Counted from the first letter of the stretch, positions 19,161-27,923 are shown. The stretch: DNA of 64,000 bases from Pleurocapsa sp. FMAR1 (GCF_963665995.1 NZ_OY762512.1:3100001-3164000); one strand, 5' to 3'. Numbers and translations are program-made. The notes: a model not told the origin generated them from the letters alone.

Positions 19161-19706
19161 ATGGAATTTACTATTCATACTTTAGAAACAGCACCAGCCG
19201 ACTCCAAATCAGCTTTAGTTCACGCCAAAGAAACTTTCGGCTTTATTCCTAATCTAGAAGGGATTGCGGCTGAAGCTCCAGCTTTATTGAAAGGTTCGAT
19301 GACATTATGGGATTTATTTGAGACTACCAGTTTTACGAAGATAGAGCAGCAGATAATTTATCTAACGGTAAACTATGATAACTCTTGCGATTATTGTATG
19401 GCAGCCCATTCAGGATTAGCTAAAGCGATTGGAATGTCTCAAAAAAATATTGAAGCTTTAAGAAATGGAACACTGATGGTAGATGCTAAATTACAAGCAT
19501 TACGTCACTTTACTCAACAAATGGTAAAGGCTCGCGGTTGGGTAGAAGATAGTGAAATAGAAGCATTTTTGACGGCGGGATATAGTAAGCAACAGGTGCT
19601 AGAAGTCATTTTAGGTATTGCGGTTAAAGTCATGCACAATTACACAAATCACATTGCGAAAACTCCTTTGGACAAACAATTTGAACCTAATATCTGGTCA
19701 AAATAA
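19161..19706 (+). CDS. Carboxymuconolactone decarboxylase/AhpD-like protein
   Basis: 181 aa. The CxxC pair C76/C79 with H83 (CDYCMAAHSGLAKAIG) is the AhpD-type redox centre of this all-helical family. Family members reduce peroxiredoxin partners or act on lactones; with the CxxC intact, a peroxidase-related antioxidant role is likeliest. It is divergent from a TetR repressor with shared palindromes, so it is probably induced when that repressor is released. It ends 35 bases before a WD40 remnant. Confidence 0.9.
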   Translation: MEFTIHTLETAPADSKSALVHAKETFGFIPNLEGIAAEAPALLKGSMTLWDLFETTSFTKIEQQIIYLTVNYDNSCDYCMAAHSGLAKAIGMSQKNIEALRNGTLMVDAKLQALRHFTQQMVKARGWVEDSEIEAFLTAGYSKQQVLEVILGIAVKVMHNYTNHIAKTPLDKQFEPNIWSK

Positions 19707-19740
19707 ATCTCGGTCATATATTCCGAAAGGTATTTGGTCT

Positions 19741-19968
19741 ATGACTAAAATTTACGAATTTTCTACTAATAAAATTGTCATACGAGACTTGGTAGCCGAA
19801 CAAGATTTATCTAGGTTACGGGGACATGATGCGCCTGTTGCTTATCTTGCTTTGAGCAGCGATCGCGAATTTATTGCTAGCTACAGCATCGATCGCCAAA
19901 TTAAAATCTGGGGAATACTTAACCATAGTTTAGATAAAGAATGCAATCGTAGTTCACCAGAGTTATAA
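19741..19968 (+). pseudogene. WD40-repeat fragment
   Basis: 75 aa from ATG 19741. The middle reads LRGHDAPVAYLALSSDREFI then SIDRQIKIWGI, one recognisable WD40 blade (GH, spacing, then D-x-x-I-KIW). A functional propeller needs several blades, so this is probably a leftover of a larger WD40 gene. The same frame continues upstream into the AhpD-like gene, where it is only an overlapping reading. It could also be a small expressed peptide, but nothing supports that. Confidence 0.55.
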
Positions 19969-20013
19969 CAGTTACATAAGTACAAACCTGAACAAATAAC
20001 TCCAAGAAATAAT

Positions 20014-20688
20014 TTGACTATCATCGTTCATCACTTAAATAACTCGCGATCGCAGCGTATACTTTGGCTGTTAGAAGAACTCGGTTTAGAGTACGATGTC
20101 AAACGTTATGAGCGCGACCCTAAAACCCTGCTTGCACCTGAGTCATTGCGGAAGGTTCATCCACTTGGTAAATCTCCTGTTATTACCGATGGAGAGTTAA
20201 CCTTAGCCGAATCTGGGGCGATTATTGAGTATTTAGTCGAACGCTATGGCGACGGACGATTAATACCTGCACCTGGAACTCCAGAACGCTTGCGCTATAA
20301 TTGTTGGCTGCACTATGCAGAAGGTTCGGCAATGCCACCATTGGTAATGCAGCTTGTCTTTAATCAAATCGATCAAAAAACACCTTTCTTCTTAAGCCCG
20401 ATTGCCAAAATCATTACAGGAGAAGTCAAAAAGACATTTATTAAACCTCAAATTACCCAAAACCTAGATTATTTAGAAGCAGAACTTAAAAAGAACACTT
20501 GGTTTGCTGGTGATGAGTTTACCGCAGCCGATATTCAATTAAGCTTTCCTTTAGAGGCTGCTGCTGCTTATGCTGGTTTAGATGAGAGTCGTCCGCAGCT
20601 TATGGATTTTTTAAAGCGCATCCAGGCGCTACCAACTTACCAGAAGGCTTTAGAACGAGGTGGTGCTTATGATTTGGAGGAGTTTTGA
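20014..20688 (+). CDS. Glutathione S-transferase family protein
   Basis: 224 aa. The N-terminal thioredoxin-fold domain begins TIIVHHLNNSRSQRILWLLE, with the catalytic Ser/Tyr position near NNSRSQR, then the cis-Pro motif GKSPVITDG and the glutathione-contacting ESGAIIEYL. The helical C-terminal domain (residues about 90-220) ends in ADIQLSFPLEAA. TTG at 20014 is used because no ATG or GTG lies at a sensible position. Substrate unknown; the place beside an AhpD-like gene hints at oxidative-stress functions. Confidence 0.92.
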   Translation: MTIIVHHLNNSRSQRILWLLEELGLEYDVKRYERDPKTLLAPESLRKVHPLGKSPVITDGELTLAESGAIIEYLVERYGDGRLIPAPGTPERLRYNCWLHYAEGSAMPPLVMQLVFNQIDQKTPFFLSPIAKIITGEVKKTFIKPQITQNLDYLEAELKKNTWFAGDEFTAADIQLSFPLEAAAAYAGLDESRPQLMDFLKRIQALPTYQKALERGGAYDLEEF

Positions 20689-20773
20689 GCTAGGCGCAAA
20701 AGTAACAAGTAACAATACTAAATCCGATTAGGAAAAGTATCTTAAAGTTTTTAACTTATTAAATAGTTATCTA

Positions 20774-20794
20774 CTACCCACTACCCACTACCTA
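20774..20794. repeat. Heptamer tandem repeat (CTACCCA x3)
   Basis: Three adjacent heptamers, CTACCCA, CTACCCA and the variant CTACCTA, lie in the 250-base spacer between the GST gene and the hypothetical gene at 20939. It is one of several heptamer runs in this window. Confidence 0.8.
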
Positions 20795-20938
20795 ATCCAA
20801 CAGTCAAGTAACCTACTTGAACAAAATTTAGTATGATTTATCGGCTTTGATAGATTATTCGATGGTCACTTTATTTATGTCAGGGTCTACTAATATGTTT
20901 ATAAATAGTCTTTTTAATATAGATATAAATTTAACGTC

Positions 20939-21412
20939 GTGAGCGATAAATCAACTGGGAGAATGCTACTCTCACACAACTTCAATCTACGTAACAGTGA
21001 GCTTCCTGCTTTTAGCCTGGAAGAGTTTGCTCAACTATTTATCGATGGACTAAAAGCAAAAGAGAATATTACCTGTAGCCTAATTGAAAATCCTCACTGG
21101 GTTGTAGAAATTCTTTTCCCCACGGGAGAATTTGAACCTAAAGAGATTGGGCAAATGTGCGGTGAGATTTTGACTAGTAAAAGAAAAAGCCAAACAGAAT
21201 CCAAAATTGCTATCGATACTTTAATTCTCGGTGGCAAAAAAACAACTCCTGCTTTAGGTATGTCACCAACTTCTCTATATCCTGGAGAATGGGGAGTTGA
21301 TGTAGTAGAAACAATCGAAGCCAAAATATTTCTACAAGAAATTTTTTGGGAAAAAATGACTGCCGATAAACCTAGCGACGGTATTTTTAAACTTGAATTT
21401 CTCAAAGATTAG
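20939..21412 (+). CDS. Hypothetical protein
   Basis: 157 aa from GTG 20939. I do not recognise the family. The protein is soluble, with no signal peptide or hydrophobic helix; the middle is rich in alternating strands (WVVEILFPTGEF, IAIDTLILGG). The N terminus (LLSHNFNLRNSELPAFSLEE) suggests a short helix before the domain. Codon usage is like its neighbours and the frame is clean, so it is probably real. No operon partner is evident: the toxin-antitoxin pair begins 98 bases downstream. Confidence 0.6.
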   Translation: MSDKSTGRMLLSHNFNLRNSELPAFSLEEFAQLFIDGLKAKENITCSLIENPHWVVEILFPTGEFEPKEIGQMCGEILTSKRKSQTESKIAIDTLILGGKKTTPALGMSPTSLYPGEWGVDVVETIEAKIFLQEIFWEKMTADKPSDGIFKLEFLKD

Positions 21413-21510
21413 AATTCTCTATCCAGTTGTCATCGAGTAATTTATGCTGCCCGATTATCTTACATTTTATGCTACCATTTTGTCAGTAATATTATCTGCG
21501 TTTTTATACT

Positions 21511-21756
21511 ATGGCAAAAGTATCAATTTACATAGATGATGAACTACTAAAAAAGCTAGATAGTTTGGTAGAAAGCAGTGAACACATTACTAAACGTAAT
21601 CGCAGCGCGTTGTGTAGTTATTTAATAGAGCAAGAAGTCGCTAAACACAAACGGAGACAAATGTTAGAGGCAGCGCAAGCAGTTGATGAATTGGGTTTGG
21701 GTTGGAGCGAGGAGGAACTCGATTGCGCGATTATAGACGGGGAAGTATTTGGTTAG
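21511..21756 (+). CDS. CopG-type ribbon-helix-helix antitoxin
   Basis: 81 aa. The N-terminal strand and helices AKVSIYIDDELLKKLDSLVE then KRNRSALCSYLIE form a ribbon-helix-helix DNA-binding fold; the C-terminal tail (LGLGWSEEELDCAIIDG) is the usual toxin-wrapping region. The MazF-like gene starts inside its end, the standard layout of an antitoxin-toxin operon autorepressed by the complex. Confidence 0.9.
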   Translation: MAKVSIYIDDELLKKLDSLVESSEHITKRNRSALCSYLIEQEVAKHKRRQMLEAAQAVDELGLGWSEEELDCAIIDGEVFG

Positions 21757-22076
21757 CTAATTTTGATCCTGCTGTCGGTACTGAGATTAGAAAAACTAGA
21801 CCAGCTTTGATTATTTCTCCTACGGACTTCAACCAAGTTAGATCTAAAGTCACCTTGCTGCCGATATCTTCTACTGTTGTAGAAGCAAAAAAGATTGCTC
21901 CAGTGGTTGTTAGGGCGATCGCCAGTTCAGAAAACGGATTAAATAATGATAGTACAATTATTGCTATCGAACCCAGTACCTTTGATAAACGTAGATTAAT
22001 AAAGGTACTGGGTCAATTAGAAAATAACTTTTTTGAGGAAGTTCAATCAATACTAAAGTTTTACCTGGATCTTTAA
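21723..22076 (+). CDS. MazF/PemK-type endoribonuclease toxin
   Basis: 117 aa from TTG 21723. This start is chosen because it gives LRDYRRGSIWLANFDPAVG, the standard MazF opening, and has GGAGG at 21711-21715 seven bases upstream; the farther TTG at 21702 lacks such a site. Conserved elements include the substrate-loop region EIRKTRPALIISP and the central TLLPISST. MazF enzymes cleave mRNA at short motifs and are neutralised by the upstream antitoxin, with which the gene overlaps by 34 bases. Confidence 0.9.
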   Translation: MRDYRRGSIWLANFDPAVGTEIRKTRPALIISPTDFNQVRSKVTLLPISSTVVEAKKIAPVVVRAIASSENGLNNDSTIIAIEPSTFDKRRLIKVLGQLENNFFEEVQSILKFYLDL

Positions 22077-22127
22077 CTTAAAAAATCAAGCCAGTATATT
22101 TCTGAGTCTTTACAAAATCTTTAAATA

Positions 22128-22679
22128 ATGAACACTTCTGTATTTGAACAATTTTTCGCCGACTGCGTTGGCAATTGGCAATCCGATCGCACTTATCATT
22201 ATCTGACTCACAAGGAAATAGAGCGATCGCAAACTACTTTTGAGGTTCAGCCTCTAAATAACGAGCAAAAATCAAAGGTTTTAGCTGACAACGCCTACGA
22301 CAAGCTCGATAATCTTGAGCAACTTCCTGGCTTTAATCTAGGTTTTTATACTATCTCCGAGAAAGGAGAAGAAGTGAGACAAAACCTTAATCTAATGTTT
22401 GTACCTAAATCAGAAGAGGGTGAAATACTAGAAGGGGATTATTTACGCGATCGCGCTTACGAAGAAGCTAGACCAATTATTTCTCATTTTCGTTTTGACT
22501 CTAGCACCAGGGAATTATTAATGACTACCAACTATACCCGCGTAGTTTCGGTTGATTCTATTACCCTAACTAATCCTAAAATGCGGATTCGTAAAATTCT
22601 GAATTATGCCAAACCTCTTGCAGGACAACCTTTAGAAAATGTTCTTTTAGTCGGTTTTGGGGTAGAGCAAAAAACTTAA
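22128..22679 (+). CDS. CpcS/CpeS-family phycobiliprotein lyase
   Basis: 183 aa lipocalin-like fold. The opening VFEQFFADCVGNWQSDRTYHYL matches the CpcS/CpeS lyases (WxSxRTxHxL), and the C-terminal strands include PKMRIRKILNYAKP. These enzymes attach phycobilins to a conserved beta- or alpha-subunit cysteine. It is a divergent paralog of the cpeS-like gene at 26647 and lies upstream of the linker operon behind a separate long spacer, so it may be expressed separately. Which bilin and which cysteine it serves cannot be told. Confidence 0.85.
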   Translation: MNTSVFEQFFADCVGNWQSDRTYHYLTHKEIERSQTTFEVQPLNNEQKSKVLADNAYDKLDNLEQLPGFNLGFYTISEKGEEVRQNLNLMFVPKSEEGEILEGDYLRDRAYEEARPIISHFRFDSSTRELLMTTNYTRVVSVDSITLTNPKMRIRKILNYAKPLAGQPLENVLLVGFGVEQKT

Positions 22680-23467
22680 AGCTAATTATGTGTTTGGATA
22701 TCTTTATTTTTTATCTAAAGTGCGTAATATTTTTTTACATATCAATCAGCCTTGAAAAGGTACTCTGTGATTAGGTTTCATTGAACTGTAGAAAGGTTGA
22801 ACTAGTTTTTTCGTCAATGTTCTTGGTTTAAAGCACGAGTATGCAACAATTGTTAATAATGTTCTCATTAAGTTTTACAAAACTTGATTAGAACGGTTCT
22901 GACAGCATTGTATAAATAGACTGTGAATGGCTGCTTTGTTCTTAAATAAGGTCAGGTTCTCATTCATTTATCTAGGTGTTACGAATCAATTTATTTTTCG
23001 TCTAGACACTAAAGCAAATACCTTTTTAACAAGCTCTGCACTTAATTAAAACAGTGCATCAATATGAGAGTCAAAATTTCTTCTTAACCAGAGGTAGTTT
23101 ACTCGAAATATTTGTAATTAAATTTATGAGCTGGCAGCAACTTTAGTAACTGTAGGGCAGTAAAACATCAAAATAATAATTTTTGATATCTTGCTACTTT
23201 GCTTTTGCTACTAGTTAAATTGCTAGCTTAGAGTTTATTTTCTTTCAATCAAGAAAATAAGCAGTGACCAGTAATAAAGTAAGCAGAGGAGTATTTTTAC
23301 TCAATAAAGAGCTTTACTTGTCGAGTTTTTATATTTACATAAAACTCATTCTAAAACAAACGGCTGTAGATCGATATCAGTAGTTTAGCGAGCAAATTTG
23401 ACTATGCTCGACAACTCTGGTTTTACATCCCGTAAAAAATTAATTCCTAATTAGGGAGATTTATTAA
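22680..23467. promoter_or_regulatory. Long leader/promoter region of the cpe linker operon
   Basis: 788 bases without a gene. A 16-bp perfect palindrome AAGTTTTACAAAACTT (22870-22885) and AGAACGGTTCT (22890-22900) lie just before a -10-like TATAAAT (22911). If that is the promoter, the 5' leader is about 550 bases. It contains three hairpins: 23235-23260 (10-bp perfect arms TTATTTTCTT/AAGAAAATAA), 23289-23302 (GAGTA/TACTC) and 23323-23347 (GAGTTTT/AAAACTC). The ribosome site AGGGAG is at 23453. I saw no CTTTNCNATTT-type G-box repeat. Light-responsive control is plausible but inferred. Confidence 0.5.
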
Positions 23468-24370
23468 ATGACTTTTGGACCAGCATCCGAATTAGGTGTC
23501 GGCTTATTTGAAGATACCGCACCTTTTGAATACGTACCAGGTCGTTCAGAAGAAGAGGTAGAAAGCATTATCCGCGCTGTCTACAGACAGGTACTAGGCA
23601 ATGCCTATATCATGGAGAGCGAACGAGCAACAGTTCCTGAATCTCAATTTAAACTTGGACAATTGAGCGTGCGGGAATTTGTGCGAGAAATTGGGAAATC
23701 TGAAGCTTACTTTTCTCGTTTTTTTACAACTTGTCCTCGTTATCGCTTTATTGAGCTAAACTTCAAGCACTTTCTGGGTCGCGCACCCAATGGCTATGAT
23801 GAAATGAAGGCTCATAGTGCCATTCTAGATGAAGGCGGTTGGGAAGCAGAAGTTGATTCCTATCTTGATAGCGATGAATATCAATCAGCCTATGGCGAAA
23901 ACTTTGTTCCTTTTTATCGAGGATACAAGAGTCGTCCTGGTCAAACTATGGTGGAATTCACCCATATGTTTGCTTTAGCACGTGGTGCTTCTTCTAGCGA
24001 CTTTAAAGGCAGTTTGGCAGGGAAAAGCCCTTTACTTAACAAAAACATTATTCAAGGTACGCCTTTAGCGATAGTTCCTCCTTCTGGTGGTGCTGTTGGC
24101 GACGGTTGGTCTTTCCGCGAACCACCTTTATCTGCTCGTACTCGTCAGGGAGTTGGCGCAGGAGCAAACGGCACAGTATATCGCATTGAGGTCACTGGTT
24201 ATCAGGCTGCTGGAGTTAGAAATCGAGTTGGCAGATTCCCGATTAATAGCGTTTCTAAATTCCGTCGTAGCAATAAGGTTTACTTAGTACCTTATGAGCA
24301 GCTTTCTCAAGAATATCAACGTATTCATAAGCAAGGTGGAAAAATAGCCAGTATTACTCCCGTTAACTAA
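23468..24370 (+). CDS. cpeC: Phycoerythrin-associated rod linker CpeC
   Basis: 300 aa. The opening FGPASELGVGLFEDTAPFEY and IIRAVYRQVLGNAYIMESER (near residues 35-55) with LSVREFVREIGKS are the rod-linker domain (residues about 18-150). A Gly/Pro/Ala-rich spacer follows, and residues about 235-300 (VYRIEVTGYQAAG, then HKQGGKIASITPV) are a CpcD-type domain. MTFGPAS rather than a CpcC-style N terminus points to the phycoerythrin linker CpeC. It joins hexamers in phycobilisome rods. First gene of a probable cpeCDE-cpcD-cpeSTR operon. Confidence 0.88.
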   Translation: MTFGPASELGVGLFEDTAPFEYVPGRSEEEVESIIRAVYRQVLGNAYIMESERATVPESQFKLGQLSVREFVREIGKSEAYFSRFFTTCPRYRFIELNFKHFLGRAPNGYDEMKAHSAILDEGGWEAEVDSYLDSDEYQSAYGENFVPFYRGYKSRPGQTMVEFTHMFALARGASSSDFKGSLAGKSPLLNKNIIQGTPLAIVPPSGGAVGDGWSFREPPLSARTRQGVGAGANGTVYRIEVTGYQAAGVRNRVGRFPINSVSKFRRSNKVYLVPYEQLSQEYQRIHKQGGKIASITPVN

Positions 24371-24482
24371 AAAAAGCTGCTGTAAAAGCAAAATTAGGGG
24401 ACAGGAAAGTTAGAGACTTTTCTGTTCTCAATTAGCAATTTTTTAATTAACAAAAAAATATTTATTTCAGGAGAAACAAGAC

Positions 24483-25250
24483 ATGGTCACTGTATTAGAT
24501 GCACCAGTCGAAATTCGCGCAAATAGCACTGCTGATGACAAAGCGATCGCTATTCGTAACGCATATAAACAAGTTTTGGGCAATCCTCACGTCATGGAGA
24601 GTGAGCGTTTAGTTAGCGCAGAATCTCAGTTTTGCGATGGCAACATTAGCCTAAGAGAATTTGTCCGTGCTGTAGCCAAATCAGATTTTTATCGCGCTCG
24701 TTACTTTGAAAGCTGTGCGCCATATCGTTTTGTAGAACTTAACTTTAAACATCTTTTAGGACGCGCACCCGCAGATCAGGCTGAACTATCAGAACATATT
24801 CAACGTTGTGTAAATGAAGGCTATGAGGCAGAAATAGATTCTTACATCGATAGCGTTGAGTATTCAGAGAAGTTTGGGGAAAATATTGTTCCTTATTATG
24901 TAGGAGCAAAAAGCCAAGTAGGTCAAAAGCAAGTTAACTATAATCGCACTTTAACTTTACTTCAGGGTATTGCTGGGGTGGATAGTGCTAATAAAGGTTC
25001 TCGCTTAGTAAACAGCGTTGCTACTAATAGTGCTGTTACTGCTAAAACGCGGACCGTTGGTGGTCGTATTTCCCCTTACCCTGATGCTACTGCCAAACGA
25101 TTCAAAATTGTGGTCACAGGTGCCAAATTCGATAGCCCTCGTCGTGTGAGCAACACCGAGTATATTGTCCCAGGCGATCGCATGACTCCCCAAATCCAGC
25201 GCATTCATCGTACTGGCGCAAAAATCGTCAGCATCACCGAACTTAACTAA
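24483..25250 (+). CDS. cpeD: Phycobilisome rod linker (CpeD-like)
   Basis: 255 aa. Rod-linker domain at residues about 15-145: IRNAYKQVLGNPHVMESER, ISLREFVRAVAKSDFY, FVELNFKHLLGRAPADQAE, EIDSYIDSVEYSEKFGENIV. A CpcD-type domain closes the protein (FKIVVTGAKF, IQRIHRTGAKIVSITELN). The position right after cpeC and the length suit CpeD, but CpeD and CpeE are hard to separate by eye. The ribosome site AGGAGA lies about 7 bases before the ATG. Confidence 0.8.
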   Translation: MVTVLDAPVEIRANSTADDKAIAIRNAYKQVLGNPHVMESERLVSAESQFCDGNISLREFVRAVAKSDFYRARYFESCAPYRFVELNFKHLLGRAPADQAELSEHIQRCVNEGYEAEIDSYIDSVEYSEKFGENIVPYYVGAKSQVGQKQVNYNRTLTLLQGIAGVDSANKGSRLVNSVATNSAVTAKTRTVGGRISPYPDATAKRFKIVVTGAKFDSPRRVSNTEYIVPGDRMTPQIQRIHRTGAKIVSITELN

Positions 25251-25281
25251 ACAAATAATTCAATTTAGGAAAAACTTAATT

Positions 25282-26046
25282 ATGTCATTTTGGATAACTG
25301 ATTTACGTCCAGTGGAACTGCGCGAACGCGATCCAGACCAAGATTTTAATATTATCATTCGCCAAGCTTATAAACAAGTTTTGGGCAACGCCTATCTATT
25401 AGAAGGAGAGCGTTTGGAGACGGCTGAATCTCTACTAAGAAATGGAGATTTGACCATCCGTGGTTTCGTCAGAGCGATCGGGCAATCAGAACTATACCGC
25501 TCTTTTTTCTTTGAGCAGTGTTCTCAATATCGCTTTATTGAAATGAACTGCAAGCACTTTTTGGGACGTGCGCCTTTAGATCAGGCAGAAATATCTCAGC
25601 ACGTGCAGATCTACAACAACCTTGGCTATGAGGCTGAAATCGATTCTTACATCGACAGCGAAGAGTACAACAACGCTTTTGGCGAAAACATTATTCCCTG
25701 TCCTCGCACAGAAAGCAACCAGCGCACGTTGCTAAATGTAGGCTTCAACCGTACCTACGCTTTATACAATGGTTACGCCAGTAGCGACAACATTACTAAT
25801 AAAGCGACCCTAATTTCTGATTTGGCAGCTAACAAACCTACTCCTATTGTCTTTCCCAAAAGAAGCTCTGGAGGAACTCCTGGTACTAACAATAAGCGTT
25901 TCCGCATCAAGGCAACAAAGGCAAGCGTTGGTTCTCTAAATCGCTTTAGCAATCAAACTTACAATGTTGACTATGCACAGCTAAATGCCAAAATTAAAAA
26001 CTTGCATCGTACTGGCGCGAAAATTGTGAGTATTACAGAAATTTAA
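25282..26046 (+). CDS. cpeE: Phycobilisome rod linker (CpeE-like)
   Basis: 254 aa with the same two-domain plan: a linker domain at residues about 20-145 (IIRQAYKQVLGNAYLLEGER, FIEMNCKHFLGRAPLDQAE, EIDSYIDSEEYNNAFGENII) and a terminal CpcD-type domain (FRIKATKASVGS, HRTGAKIVSITEI). It follows cpeD by 31 bases, so it is cotranscribed. It sits third, where CpeE is found in the cpeCDESTR operon of Fremyella. The C-terminal ends of cpeD and cpeE are near-identical, suggesting duplication. Confidence 0.8.
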   Translation: MSFWITDLRPVELRERDPDQDFNIIIRQAYKQVLGNAYLLEGERLETAESLLRNGDLTIRGFVRAIGQSELYRSFFFEQCSQYRFIEMNCKHFLGRAPLDQAEISQHVQIYNNLGYEAEIDSYIDSEEYNNAFGENIIPCPRTESNQRTLLNVGFNRTYALYNGYASSDNITNKATLISDLAANKPTPIVFPKRSSGGTPGTNNKRFRIKATKASVGSLNRFSNQTYNVDYAQLNAKIKNLHRTGAKIVSITEI

Positions 26047-26157
26047 TTAAGCTGTAAGCTCTAGGCTCTAGGCTTTAAGCTCTTGGAAACAATAGCATTA
26101 TAAAAATATTGGGAGGAAGGTAATTTTTCTCCCAAATAATCGGAGGAATCTAAGATC

Positions 26158-26460
26158 ATGTCAGGAATGATTACTACTGGAAACACTAACATCAGTGAAT
26201 ATGGTGGTCGTACTATTGCCATTGAGGTTACGGGAATGTGTCACCAAAATGTAATGCGTAACAGTAATTACACCGTTAAAGTTCCCTATAGTCGGATGTC
26301 TCAAACCATCCAAAACATTAGTCGTATGGGGGGTAAAGTAGCTAATATTTCTCTGGGAGAAACTGCTGCATCTGCACCTACACCCAGTGAAGCACAAGCT
26401 TCTGAGTCTGAACCCGAACAGCGTTCTGACGAAAAGAAAAATCGCAATCAAAACAAATAG
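26158..26460 (+). CDS. Small CpcD-type rod-capping linker
   Basis: 100 aa. Residues about 17-67 (TIAIEVTGMC, NYTVKVPYSRMSQTIQNISR, MGGKVANISLG) are a stand-alone CpcD domain, the fold that caps rod ends. Residues about 70-100 form an extra hydrophilic tail (PTPSEAQASESEPEQRSDE and a Lys/Asn end), so the protein is about 20 residues longer than the usual CpcD of about 80. A strong ribosome site (GGAGGAATCTAAGATCATG) precedes it. It sits between cpeE and cpeS, a position not occupied in the known cpeCDESTR order. Confidence 0.85.
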   Translation: MSGMITTGNTNISEYGGRTIAIEVTGMCHQNVMRNSNYTVKVPYSRMSQTIQNISRMGGKVANISLGETAASAPTPSEAQASESEPEQRSDEKKNRNQNK

Positions 26461-26646
26461 TATCTAAAGTCAACTATTGTTACGGTTATTACTTCCTAGC
26501 AGTACATTGATTGTGGCTGCTAGGATAAAAATTAGCTTTCGGCTTAGTTACGAATAGCTAAAAACTAAAGACTAAAAACAGATTTAATACAAGTCCAAAC
26601 AATTCTTTTTAAGCATCATTTTATATACATCTTTTATTGAAAATCT

Positions 26647-27183
26647 ATGAATATCGACGAATTTGTAGAGCGTTCTTTAGGAAAATGGCGATCGCAACGT
26701 AGCGCGCACCATTTGGCTTTTCGCCATTTTGAAGAAGTAACTTCTGAGATTGAGATTAAATCTTTGGCTCATAATGACGAGAGAGTTATTGAACTTTGCA
26801 AAACTAATCAAGTCGATGCTCATCTCGTTACTAGTCCTTTTTATATGAGTTGGTCAGGACAATCTGATTGGGATGAAGATGAGGTGCTATCAGGTTCAAC
26901 GGTGCTAGTGCCTGTTCCCGACTTAGAAAACCCTACCCAGGGAAAATTATTGAGAGAACAGGGGTATGCTGAAACTGTTCCAGCGATCGGTTATTATCAG
27001 CTTGTAGAAGACGGTTCGTTTATTTTAACCACCAAATACGAAAGAGCAGCAGCAGAAGAAAAAATTTGGTTTGCTACGCCCAATCTAAGACTTCGAGTGT
27101 CTTTAATTAAGACAGGTGATGGAAAAGGAGTTACTACCGCTTCTTTCTCTTCTGAGATTCGTTCTCTAAATTTAGATAACTAA
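26647..27183 (+). CDS. cpeS: Phycoerythrobilin lyase CpeS-like
   Basis: 178 aa lipocalin-like lyase. The opening MNIDEFVERSLGKWRSQRSA then HHLAF is the CpcS/CpeS signature (W-x-SQR-x-x-HHL). Later strands FILTTKYERAAAEEKIWF and NLRLRVSLI match the beta-barrel. CpeS attaches phycoerythrobilin to a cysteine of the phycoerythrin beta subunit. It lies in the linker operon right before cpeT, as in the cpeSTR part of the Fremyella operon, which supports the name. Confidence 0.87.
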   Translation: MNIDEFVERSLGKWRSQRSAHHLAFRHFEEVTSEIEIKSLAHNDERVIELCKTNQVDAHLVTSPFYMSWSGQSDWDEDEVLSGSTVLVPVPDLENPTQGKLLREQGYAETVPAIGYYQLVEDGSFILTTKYERAAAEEKIWFATPNLRLRVSLIKTGDGKGVTTASFSSEIRSLNLDN

Positions 27184-27232
27184 TTTTTTAATCTTTTTAT
27201 AATTTTTTGTTTTAACTTATTTATAAAAGACA

Positions 27233-27847
27233 ATGTTGACCGAAGATAACAATTTTACCGAGCAAGATAATGGTCTGCTGCATGAGCTAGCTTGCCTGAT
27301 GGCAGGAGATTTTTGCAATCGTCAACAGTCTGATGCCGATCCTAAAAACTATGCTCATATTCGGATTTTTTTTCGCCCTTTACCCTGGGAATTTTTTTCA
27401 GGGATAGGCTTTTATTCTGAACAGGTCTACGATTACGATCTTTGGAGTCCCTATCGGCAAGGAATTCATCGCCTAGTAGATAAGGGCGATCATATTTATA
27501 TTGAAAATTACAGCCTCAAGGAAGCGGAGAACTATGCTGGTTCTGGTCACAATCGTGATATTCTCCTGACAATTCCCCCAGATGGTATTGAACGACGTTA
27601 CAACTGTTCAATGGTGTTTAAAAAAGAGGGAGATTTATTTCGTGGCAGCGTTGAGCCTGGAAATAAATGTTTTATTCATCGCAAAGGCGTAGATACTTAT
27701 TTAATTAGTGATGTTGAACTAACTGAAACTACTTGGGTTAGCTGGGATCGAGGCATGAATTTAAATACCCACAAGCAAGTTTGGGGTTCAGCCATCGGCT
27801 CTTTAAACTTTAAAAAAAGAGCCAGTTTTGCTGCGGAATTGCCATAG
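27233..27847 (+). CDS. cpeT: CpcT/CpeT-family bilin lyase
   Basis: 204 aa. LHELACLMAGDFCNRQQSDA, then IRIFFRPLPWEFF, FYSEQVYDYDLWSPYRQGIH and WVSWDRGMNL are characteristic of CpeT/CpcT, which attach bilins to Cys-155-type positions or, for CpeT itself, act as a related chaperone-like protein. It starts 49 bases after cpeS. Operon context favours CpeT over CpcT. Confidence 0.88.
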   Translation: MLTEDNNFTEQDNGLLHELACLMAGDFCNRQQSDADPKNYAHIRIFFRPLPWEFFSGIGFYSEQVYDYDLWSPYRQGIHRLVDKGDHIYIENYSLKEAENYAGSGHNRDILLTIPPDGIERRYNCSMVFKKEGDLFRGSVEPGNKCFIHRKGVDTYLISDVELTETTWVSWDRGMNLNTHKQVWGSAIGSLNFKKRASFAAELP

Positions 27848-27923
27848 TTATCCATCCGTCAAAGCCTAATTATTTTTTAAATAACTAAATCATTTAAACA
27901 GCCATATTAAATAAAAAGAAGAG

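Noticed and set aside
19618-19740. Upstream start for the WD40 fragment
   Set aside because: It overlaps the end of the AhpD-like gene in another frame and its translation there is not WD40-like; ATG 19741 is more reasonable.
22680-23467. CcaR-type G-box or RcaC-type L-box before cpeC
   Set aside because: I looked for CTTTNCNATTT and TTGCACA direct repeats and did not see them, so no known light regulator is named.
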